Shown here: positions 57,260 to 64,000 of the stretch, piece by piece | How positions within the stretch are numbered: the first letter of the stretch is position 1 | How the letters are laid out: each line of letters opens with the position of its first letter | Assembly (NCBI RefSeq): GCF_014646995.1 | Contig: NZ_BMOI01000004.1 | Location: forward strand, 157,860-221,859 | Source: Curtobacterium luteum | GTDB lineage: Bacteria; Actinomycetota; Actinomycetes; Actinomycetales; Microbacteriaceae | Reading direction: 5' to 3' | DNA: 64,000 nucleotides | Notes under the pieces: generated by a model | What the model was told of the DNA's origin: nothing | Database searches by the model: none | What the model saw: the letters and a program-made list of their open reading frames with translations, nothing else | Position numbers and translations under genes: made by a program

Positions 57260-59001
57260 TGTGCGGCATCGTGGGGATCGCTCGCCGAGGGGCCCCGGCC
57301 GATGTGGCCGCGCTGCACCGGATGGCGTCAGCGCAGGCACACCGAGGACCGGACGGCACAGGCTTCGAGCTCTCCGACGCTGGCGGTGTCGCACTCGGGA
57401 TGAACCTGCTGTCCATCGTGGGCGCGACTGCGCCGGGACCGTACCGGTCCCGGCACTCGGGGGCCGTGCTCACGTTCAACGGCGAGATCTACAACTGGCG
57501 AGAGCTCGCCCAGCGCTGGCATCTGCCGATCCTCCCCGACGAGAGCGATGCACACCTCCTCCTCCGCGCCTGGGACCGTTTCGGTTCCCGCTGCCTGGGC
57601 GAGCTGGACGGGATGTTCGCCTTCGCCGTGCACGAACCGAGGACGGAACGTCTCGTGCTCGTGCGGGACCGGCTCGGCGAGAAGCCGCTGTACGTCCACC
57701 GGAAGGGAGGTGACGTCCACTTCGCATCCGAGGTGAAGGCCATCTCGGCAGCTGTTCCCTTGACCTGGGTGTTTCCCGACGAGTGGCACAGCGCGGAGAC
57801 GCCGCTCGGAACCGACACCCCGTACGAGGACCTCGAACTGATCGCGCCCGGGAAGATGGTCGCACTCGACCTCCGCACCTGGTCCTGGTCCGAACGGACC
57901 TGGTGGGACCTCGGGGACGAGAGTCCGGCGGCGGCGCCGTCCGGACCCCAGCTCGTCGAGCGCTTCAGCGAGATCACCATGAGGTCACTCGAAAGCCGCC
58001 GCGGACCGGGCGATCAAGCCCTGCTGCTGAGCGGCGGCCTCGACTCCGCCGTCATTGCACGTGTCCTCCGCCCCGAAGTCTTGGTGACGGTCCGCTACCC
58101 CGGGCACGCTCGGTACGACGAACTCGGACGCGCCGAAGAAGTCGCCGCGTCCATCGGTCGTGAACTGATCGTGGTCGAGCCGACCGAGGACGACCTCGTC
58201 GACAGCATCGACCACATCGTCGCCTCGCTCGACTACCCCGTCGGCAACGCGAGTCTCCTCTCGGAGTTCATGCTGTACAGGCGGATCGGCGAGCTCGGCA
58301 TCCGCGTCGTGCACGGCGGGATCGGCCCAGACGAGTTCCTGCTCGGCTACACGCGGCACGCACTCGCCGCACAGTGCGTGACAGCCGCCTCTGCAGCCCG
58401 GTTCGGGGCGTACGAACCCCTGGCGCGGCGGTTCGCGACCAGCGCGGACCTCAGCGGCTCGATCGCAGAACGCTACTACCGGGGGATCCTCCGTGGATCG
58501 GATCCTTCGGGCGTACTGCACCGTTTGGTGCACGAGCGGTTCGCCGAGGAAGCCGACGTGGGTCGAGCGCTCACGAAGGTCGACCTCGCGAGCGCGTTCC
58601 CACCCCTGTTGCTCTCCGCGGACAAACTGTCATCCGCGTTCGGGCTCGAGCGTCGCTCCCCCTTCCTCGCACACCGTTGGGCGCAGCTCTGCTTCTCGCT
58701 CCCGATGGAGCTCAAGTGCCCGACCGATGCGAAGGCCCCAACGAAGGTTCTGCTCCGCCAGTTCGCCGAAACGGTCGGCGTTCCCCGGAGCGTGATCGAC
58801 GATCACGACAAACGGGGGTTCGCATCTCCGGTCCCGGTCTGGTTGACGACGACCCTCCGCGCGTGGGCACATTCGAGGACATCGCCCACGTCGTGGTCGA
58901 CAGCTCCCGCTCGCCAGCTCGACCCAGGCGACTCGGACCCATACGACCGGAGCCGCTTCATGAACCTCATGATCTCGATCTGGCGGGAGACGACCCCGTG
59001 A
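57259..59001 (+). CDS. asparagine synthase (glutamine-hydrolysing)-like amidotransferase
   Basis: The 580-residue protein has a class II glutaminase domain with Cys2 (MCGIVG), HRGPDGTGF, FNGEIYNW and RDRLGEKPLY, and a C-terminal ATP-pyrophosphatase domain with LLLSGGLDSAVIA near residue 258 and GGIGPDEFLLGY. All key catalytic motifs are kept, so it can use glutamine to amidate an adenylated carboxylate. In the lasso-peptide cyclases that share this fold the glutaminase Cys is often lost. Its place among nucleotide enzymes and an exporter argues for a specialised role rather than asparagine supply. Confidence 0.82.
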   Translation: MCGIVGIARRGAPADVAALHRMASAQAHRGPDGTGFELSDAGGVALGMNLLSIVGATAPGPYRSRHSGAVLTFNGEIYNWRELAQRWHLPILPDESDAHLLLRAWDRFGSRCLGELDGMFAFAVHEPRTERLVLVRDRLGEKPLYVHRKGGDVHFASEVKAISAAVPLTWVFPDEWHSAETPLGTDTPYEDLELIAPGKMVALDLRTWSWSERTWWDLGDESPAAAPSGPQLVERFSEITMRSLESRRGPGDQALLLSGGLDSAVIARVLRPEVLVTVRYPGHARYDELGRAEEVAASIGRELIVVEPTEDDLVDSIDHIVASLDYPVGNASLLSEFMLYRRIGELGIRVVHGGIGPDEFLLGYTRHALAAQCVTAASAARFGAYEPLARRFATSADLSGSIAERYYRGILRGSDPSGVLHRLVHERFAEEADVGRALTKVDLASAFPPLLLSADKLSSAFGLERRSPFLAHRWAQLCFSLPMELKCPTDAKAPTKVLLRQFAETVGVPRSVIDDHDKRGFASPVPVWLTTTLRAWAHSRTSPTSWSTAPARQLDPGDSDPYDRSRFMNLMISIWRETTP

Positions 59002-59014
59002 AAGGAACGACACC

Positions 59015-60535
59015 GTGTCCACGACCATGACTCCCGAAGCACTCGCGATCCTGTGGGTGGCCGCGGCCTCGCAGCGGTCGACGGACCCGTTCCCGGACGG
59101 CGTCGCTGTCGAACCGTTCGTTGAGCTGCTCCGCGAGCACAAGCTGTCGTCGACGGCTCTCCGGCGCTGTCATCCGACCATCCCGACCTCGGTCTCGCGG
59201 GCTGTGGAGGAGCTCGGTACCGAGACCGAGGCGCATGCGATCGCCATCCAGCGCGACATCCGTACCCTCGACGCCGAGCTCGTCGACTTCGCCGATCGCT
59301 TCGGGCCGGTCGTCTACCTGAAGGGGCACAGTGCGCAGCTGCACACACGAGGGTGTCACCGGACCCACCGTCCGACGACGGACATCGATCTGCTCGCTTC
59401 GGATCCGGAGGCGCTGCAAGCGGAGTTGATGCGTCTGGGCTACCGCTCCGGCAAGCCGGGGATCAGCCATGAGCTCAGCGCGCTGCACCACGATGAGCGG
59501 GTCGACATCGACCTGCATCGCTACTTCCCCTCCTGGTCCTACCCGATGGGCGTGAACGGCCAGAGCAACGGACCCTCCACCCAGCTGGCTCGCGTCCGAA
59601 CCTCCCGTGTCAGCTACGAGATGCTGGCGCAGTCCTCGATCGTCCACCCGGACGCGCCCGCGGGGAACGTTCGTCTGACCGGCTTGGAAGAGACCACGCT
59701 GCTCACCGCGCTGCACGCGTTCAAGGACTACGTCGAGGCGTCCTTCACACACGGGCGCAGGAAGATCACGCTCCTCGAGGTGCTCGAGTTCGGCGAGCTC
59801 CTCAGCGCCCCGGACTTCGATGAGCCCCGCTTCCGCGCCCTCACTGACGCGACGGCGGGGAACGACGCCGTGGACTTCGTGCACGAGATGCTCCGGCAAC
59901 TGCGGGCCCCCGAGACGACCGGCTTCCGACGGTCGTTTCCGCGAGAGATCGCCCGGGGCGTCCTCTCCGAGGGGCGCGAGCCGCTCGGAACCCTCGTGCA
60001 GATGCGGTCCTTCTACCGCCAGTTGAGCACGGAGCGCCCGACGGACACATGGCCGCTCCTCTCCTCGGACGGCCTCGCGCTCACCGACGACCACGGAACG
60101 GCGCTGCGATGCTGGCCCGACCACCCGTCGGCTCAGACCGCGCACGAGGTCACGTTGCGTTGGTCGACGGGCGAACCGGTCCTCAGCGTGCGCTGTCGTG
60201 CCGCCGTGTCGAGCCTCCACTACTTCGTGCACGTGGCACTCGGCTTCGCGGACCGGTACGAGAAGATCTCGCTGGACCTCGTCAACGACGACGTCATCCT
60301 GACGAAGAACGGGGTCGCGTCCTCGGGCACACTCCACGCCGATGAGACCGGATGGACAGCGACCTTCACCTTGGACACGTCCGCACGCCCCATCGACGAA
60401 CCCGTCGTGGTGCATAGCTACCAGTTCCTCCAGCCCATCGATGACGACTGGAACCACCTCTACGACGACGCTCTGGTCTCCACGTCGATCCCGTGCTGGC
60501 TGTCCACCTCACCGGCCGCAGGTGGCGATGGCTGA
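59015..60535 (+). CDS. nucleotidyltransferase family protein (NTP_transf_5-like)
   Basis: The 506-residue protein contains the nucleotidyltransferase core VVYLKGHSAQLHTRGCHRTHRPTTDIDLLAS near residues 95-130, with the metal-binding DxD in TTDIDLL, and HDERVDIDLHR as the third acidic strand. This fits the PF14907-like family, members of which tailor natural products in several biosynthetic clusters. The C-terminal 250 residues are unfamiliar. GTG 59015 lies 8 nt after an AAAGGA site and 13 nt after the previous stop. Acceptor unknown. Confidence 0.75.
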   Translation: MSTTMTPEALAILWVAAASQRSTDPFPDGVAVEPFVELLREHKLSSTALRRCHPTIPTSVSRAVEELGTETEAHAIAIQRDIRTLDAELVDFADRFGPVVYLKGHSAQLHTRGCHRTHRPTTDIDLLASDPEALQAELMRLGYRSGKPGISHELSALHHDERVDIDLHRYFPSWSYPMGVNGQSNGPSTQLARVRTSRVSYEMLAQSSIVHPDAPAGNVRLTGLEETTLLTALHAFKDYVEASFTHGRRKITLLEVLEFGELLSAPDFDEPRFRALTDATAGNDAVDFVHEMLRQLRAPETTGFRRSFPREIARGVLSEGREPLGTLVQMRSFYRQLSTERPTDTWPLLSSDGLALTDDHGTALRCWPDHPSAQTAHEVTLRWSTGEPVLSVRCRAAVSSLHYFVHVALGFADRYEKISLDLVNDDVILTKNGVASSGTLHADETGWTATFTLDTSARPIDEPVVVHSYQFLQPIDDDWNHLYDDALVSTSIPCWLSTSPAAGGDG

Positions 60536-61790
60536 TCGGCCGCGCACCGGACGGGTGGCTGCGGTGTTCCCTGCGCTCGCGGTGCGGAACTACCGATGGT
60601 TCGTTGCGTGCAACCTCGTCGGGAACAGTGCGACGTGGATGCAGCGTGTGGCGCTCGACTGGGCGGTGCTCGAGGCGTCCGGAAGCGCGGTGCTGGTGGG
60701 GATCGCGACGATGCTCCAGTTCGGCCCGCTCCTCGTGTTCGGGCTGCTCGGAGGGGCAGTGGTGGACCGGTTCTCACGACGGTCGCTCCTCGTCCTGACC
60801 CAGGGGATCGCTTCGGCACTCTCCGTCGTCCTCGGGATCCTCCACCTCTCCGGGGCAGCGACTCTCCCGGTCCTCCTGGTCGCGAGCGCGGCACGCGGTC
60901 TCCTCACCGTCGTGGACAACCCGGCGAGGCACGCGATCGTCGGGGATCTGGTGGGGAGGGATCTCATGCCGGCGGCCATCAGCCTGAACGCGTCGGTCTT
61001 CCAGCTGGGCAGGCTGATCGGCCCGGTCCTCAGCGGTGCGGCGATCGCGTCCATCGGAGCTGGATGGTCCTTCGTGGCCAACGGTGTCGCGTGTGCGCTG
61101 ATGGTGATCGGACTCCTCCGCTCGCGTCCTGACGAGATGTTCGAGGAGCCCCGTTCCGCGAGTGACGACGGGATCGGACAGGGTCTCGCCACGGTCAGAG
61201 CGATCCCTCTGGTCGGCTGGACGATCATGCTCGTCGGGATCGTGTCGGTGTCGGCCCTCAACCTGCCCGTGCTCCTGACTTCGCTCGCGAGGGAGTCACC
61301 GGGGACGGGCGCTCTCGACTACGGGCTGTTCACGACGCTCTGTGCCGTCGGAGCACTCATCGGGGCAGTCCTCCTCGCACATCGACCGTTCGTCTCGTTC
61401 ACGCGCGTGGTCGGAGCTGCCGCGGTCCTCGGCGTCGTCCAGACGCTCCTCGCCCTACCCGACCAACTCGTCACCGCAGCTTGCCTCGTCGGAGTGGGGT
61501 TCTTCGGGCAGACGTTCCTCACGAGTTCCAACGCGTTCGTGCAGCGCTCTGTCCCTTCCGCGACCCGAGGCCGGGTCATGGCCCTGTACCTGATGCTCCT
61601 CCTCGGGGGCCAGGCGCTCGGCGGTCCGCTCGCTGGTCTCGTGGTCGAGCACCTCGGCCTGCGACAAGCCATCGCTGCTTCGGGACTGGCAGCCCTGACC
61701 GCAGCGCTCGCGACCGCGATGGTCGTCCGATCGGGCCGGGGGCCGGTCGTGTCTGAGGACACCGGCCCGCGATCCGCCGTCGAGCGGTGA
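60528..61790 (+). CDS. MFS transporter, probable exporter of the cluster product
   Basis: The 420-residue protein has twelve predicted helices and reads like the enterobactin-exporter/EntS-type MFS branch: FPALAVRNYRWFVACNLVGNSATWMQRVALDWAVLE, GGAVVDRFSRRSLLVLTQ (motif A), VVDNPARHAIVGDLV and PSATRGRVMALYLMLLLGGQALGGPLAGLV. This branch commonly exports small natural products. The ATG overlaps the nucleotidyltransferase stop by 8 nt, so it is the last gene of the operon. Confidence 0.85.
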   Translation: MADRPRTGRVAAVFPALAVRNYRWFVACNLVGNSATWMQRVALDWAVLEASGSAVLVGIATMLQFGPLLVFGLLGGAVVDRFSRRSLLVLTQGIASALSVVLGILHLSGAATLPVLLVASAARGLLTVVDNPARHAIVGDLVGRDLMPAAISLNASVFQLGRLIGPVLSGAAIASIGAGWSFVANGVACALMVIGLLRSRPDEMFEEPRSASDDGIGQGLATVRAIPLVGWTIMLVGIVSVSALNLPVLLTSLARESPGTGALDYGLFTTLCAVGALIGAVLLAHRPFVSFTRVVGAAAVLGVVQTLLALPDQLVTAACLVGVGFFGQTFLTSSNAFVQRSVPSATRGRVMALYLMLLLGGQALGGPLAGLVVEHLGLRQAIAASGLAALTAALATAMVVRSGRGPVVSEDTGPRSAVER

Positions 61791-61795
61791 CCCCG

Positions 61796-61960
61796 GTGAA
61801 CTCTGGCGCTCTCGGCCTCCGTGCTGCCAGCGAACGCCGACCAGCCCCCAGAACGGGTGCTGCCTTGACGGTTGCTCAGGAGCGAGGATGGTTCGGTACC
61901 GGAACGTTCGGGGAGGGCGCCGGTGTGACCAGGACACTCCTCAGGGGAGCACCATCGTGA
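61796..61960 (+). CDS. possible 54-residue ORF after the MFS gene
   Basis: A GTG-started frame 5 nt after the MFS stop reads VNSGALGLRAASERR... and ERGWFGTGTFGEGAG, ending with a TGA that overlaps the helicase GTG. No ribosome site is seen. It could be a coupling leader or a small peptide; it may also be chance. Otherwise the 61791-61956 gap holds only the AGGGGAG ribosome site of the next gene. Confidence 0.25.
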   Translation: MNSGALGLRAASERRPAPRTGAALTVAQERGWFGTGTFGEGAGVTRTLLRGAPS

Positions 61961-64000
61961 CCATCGCCGGTACCTCGGCCGGGGCCGAAGCCCGACGACT
62001 CCGCAGCCGTGCGGACGAACACCGGCGGCAGGCTGACGAAGCCGAGCAGCAGGCGGGGCGCTACGAGATCGCCGAGCGCACCGAGGCCGAGACCGCACGG
62101 TTCCTCGCCCCACTCGCCGGCATCGGCTACCACCTCCTCGCGGACCGGCGGTGGCCCGGGAGCAAGCACGCCCAGGTCGACATGATCGTCGTCGGCAGCG
62201 CCGGGGTCTTCATCGTCGACACGAAGGCGTGGCGCGAAGTCTCGGTCCACGGCGATCGCATCCACCGCGGGCAGGAGGACGTCACCGACGACATCGCCCG
62301 TCTCGCGGACCTCGTGTACGGAGCGGAGGCGGCCCTCGCCGAGATCGGTCTCCCGCCGGGCGAAGTCCACGCGGTCGTCGCACTCGCCGACCAGCGCCGG
62401 ATGCACGCGCACGTCGCCTCGGTCGACGTCATCGGGGTCCACGACCTCGTCGGTCACATCACGAAGCGCAACGCGCGGTTGTCCCCCGCCCGCGTCGACC
62501 AGGTGCTCGCCGCTGTGATGGCCCACTTCCCCGTCATCGACGGCGCCCAGTCCCCCGAGCAGCAGCTGATCGTCCCGGAGCCGGTCCTCCCCCGCCAGGA
62601 CCTGCCTCGACCTGTCGAATTCGACGACGCCGAGCTTGCCCGACAGCTCCTCGACGGCGTCCTCGAGGCCCCCATCGAGGAGTGGATGGCCTTCCTCGAC
62701 CCCTCGCAGGCGAAGCTCGTCCGCCGCAACTTCAACGGCCCGGCACGCCTCCGCGGGGCCGCCGGCACCGGCAAGACCGTCGTCGGCATCCACCGTGCCG
62801 CCTACCTCGCCCGCGCGGGTACCGGTCGCGTGCTGTTCGCCACCTACATCGGCACGCTCCCGAAGGTGCTGGCGTCGCTCTTCGAGCGCCACGCGCCCGA
62901 GCTGGTCGACCGCGTCGACTTCGTCGGCGTCCACCAGTTCGCCACGCGTCTGCTCAAGCAGCGTGGCATCCGGTTCCGTGTCGACGAACGGGAGGCGCGG
63001 CTCGCGTTCGACGACGCATGGAACGCGATCGGGGCCTCCAGTCCGCTGCGCGCGGCGCGCTTCACGCGCCGCTACTGGGAAGACGAGATCAAGCACGTCA
63101 TCAAGGGGCGGGGCCTGACCCGCTTCGACCAGTACGCGGATCTTGCCCGTGTCGGGCGCAAGCACGGCCTGCCCATCGAGGTCCGGCAGGCAGTCTGGGA
63201 CCTGCACGCTGCCTACGACCGCGGCCTCCGGGAGCGCGGCCTCACCGACTGGGAGGACGTCGTCCTGCTCGCCCGCGATGCACTCCGCGAGCGACCGCTC
63301 GCAGGCTACGACGCGGTCATCGTCGACGAGGCGCAGGACCTGTCGTGCGCGATGGTGTCGCTGCTGCACTCGCTCGTCGGGGATCGACCTGACGGGCTGA
63401 CGTTGATCGGCGACGGACAGCAGACGATCTACCCGGGCGGGTACACGCTCGGAGAGGTCGGGATCAGCCTCGCGGGACGTGGTGTCGTGCTCGACGTGAA
63501 CCACCGGAACACGGCGCAGATCCTCGACTTCGCGAAGCAGATGGTCGCGGACGACCAGTTCGTCGACATCGAGGGCCTGGACGGCGCTGGCGACGCAGTG
63601 TCCGCCGTCACGCGGAACGGGCCCACGCCCGTCGTCCACCGCGCTGCCGGGCGCGCCGACCACGATGCGGCGATGCTCGCTCGGCTGACGGAGGTGCTGC
63701 GACTCGTCGGGACCTCGCGCGGCGACGTCGGGATCCTGACCGCGACGAATCCGCAGGCAGACGACGTCATGACCGTGCTCCGCGCGGCCGGCGTTCCCTT
63801 CGTGTCACTCAAGGACTACAGCGGGAAGGCGGTCGACGCGGTGAAGGTCGGCACCGTCAAGCGGGCGAAGGGTCTCGAGTTCAAGCAGGTGCTGCTCGCG
63901 CACGTTCGGGGGCGACTGCTCGCCGACGCGCCTGTATCGGTGAGTGAGGCCGATCGGGAGCGGCGAGAGCTCGAGCGCCGGGAGTTGTACGTGGGGATGA
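61957..64000 (+). CDS. NERD-UvrD superfamily I helicase (truncated by window end)
   Basis: The visible 681 residues start at GTG 61957 behind an AGGGGAG site. After a coiled N-terminus (RSRADEHRRQADEAEQQAGRYEIAE) comes a nuclease-related domain (NERD): KHAQVDMIVVGSAGVFIVDTKAW near residues 68-90, with the Asp and DxK catalytic pattern. A UvrD/Rep helicase follows: GAAGTGKTVVGIHRA (Lys near 274), VIVDEAQDLS near 458, IGDGQQTIYP, VNHRN and KRAKGLEFKQVLLAH. The gene runs off the end. Such fusions occur in DNA repair and in phage-defence contexts. Confidence 0.87.
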   Translation, partial: MTIAGTSAGAEARRLRSRADEHRRQADEAEQQAGRYEIAERTEAETARFLAPLAGIGYHLLADRRWPGSKHAQVDMIVVGSAGVFIVDTKAWREVSVHGDRIHRGQEDVTDDIARLADLVYGAEAALAEIGLPPGEVHAVVALADQRRMHAHVASVDVIGVHDLVGHITKRNARLSPARVDQVLAAVMAHFPVIDGAQSPEQQLIVPEPVLPRQDLPRPVEFDDAELARQLLDGVLEAPIEEWMAFLDPSQAKLVRRNFNGPARLRGAAGTGKTVVGIHRAAYLARAGTGRVLFATYIGTLPKVLASLFERHAPELVDRVDFVGVHQFATRLLKQRGIRFRVDEREARLAFDDAWNAIGASSPLRAARFTRRYWEDEIKHVIKGRGLTRFDQYADLARVGRKHGLPIEVRQAVWDLHAAYDRGLRERGLTDWEDVVLLARDALRERPLAGYDAVIVDEAQDLSCAMVSLLHSLVGDRPDGLTLIGDGQQTIYPGGYTLGEVGISLAGRGVVLDVNHRNTAQILDFAKQMVADDQFVDIEGLDGAGDAVSAVTRNGPTPVVHRAAGRADHDAAMLARLTEVLRLVGTSRGDVGILTATNPQADDVMTVLRAAGVPFVSLKDYSGKAVDAVKVGTVKRAKGLEFKQVLLAHVRGRLLADAPVSVSEADRERRELERRELYVGM

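Noticed and set aside
55005..61790. Lasso-peptide cluster
   Set aside because: The asparagine-synthase-like protein keeps its glutaminase Cys, and no precursor with a clear leader, no recognition element protein and no leader peptidase is present.

Overview
The window is GC-rich, gene-dense actinobacterial chromosome. Gene content suggests Microbacteriaceae, probably Curtobacterium or a close relative: short divergent operons, many GTG starts, a bifunctional PutA with a separate LysR regulator, surface proteins ending in an LAYTG sorting motif, a mycothiol-type glycosyltransferase and a stand-alone prim-pol/LigC pair. This placement is inference; no rRNA or other marker gene is present. I saw no tRNA, rRNA, CRISPR array, insertion sequence or phage structural gene.

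Layout. 0-8.7 kb: membrane GAF-like protein, secreted trypsin, patatin, S9 peptidase, acyl-CoA dehydrogenase with a divergent TetR regulator, glyoxalase-fold protein, a 51-residue Cys-rich protein and a thioesterase. 8.8-13.3 kb: putA and its probable LysR regulator. 13.4-18.7 kb: three tandem paralogous LAYTG surface proteins, each closed by a hairpin. 18.8-24.7 kb: azoreductase-like and metallo-beta-lactamase-fold enzymes, an ATP-dependent DNA ligase facing a LigD-type polymerase, a G5 protein and a DUF429 protein. 24.7-35.4 kb: MshA-like glycosyltransferase, uracil-DNA-glycosylase-like protein, two APC permeases, small membrane proteins, a BLUF photoreceptor and a secreted protein. 35.4-46.5 kb: DNA-transacting proteins, namely a SWIM-SNF2 helicase, a secreted HNH nuclease, a DUF262-DUF1524-MGMT fusion and a Cas4-like/RNase H-like/SF1 helicase fusion. 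46.5-49.4 kb: an arsenate reductase-DUF1653 fusion, a thioredoxin/DUF4395 pair and small proteins.

49.4-52.6 kb is a compact module (small WXG100-sized protein, DUF1023-type hydrolase, lipoprotein) with an AT-rich inverted repeat upstream, bracketed by a perfect 32-nt direct repeat; it looks inserted. 52.6-54.3 kb is an ADP-ribosylglycohydrolase divergent from an NrtR-like regulator, with twin palindromes over both -10 boxes. A Vsr endonuclease follows. 55.0-61.8 kb is a tightly overlapping six-gene operon (unknown protein, NUDIX, NDK-like, asparagine-synthase-like, nucleotidyltransferase, MFS exporter) that reads as an uncharacterised biosynthetic cluster. The window ends inside a NERD-UvrD helicase.

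Two genome-scale patterns stand out. At least fourteen genes have a TANNNT hexamer ending 6-7 nt before the start codon, which implies leaderless mRNAs. Several families of long intergenic palindromes recur at sites tens of kilobases apart.
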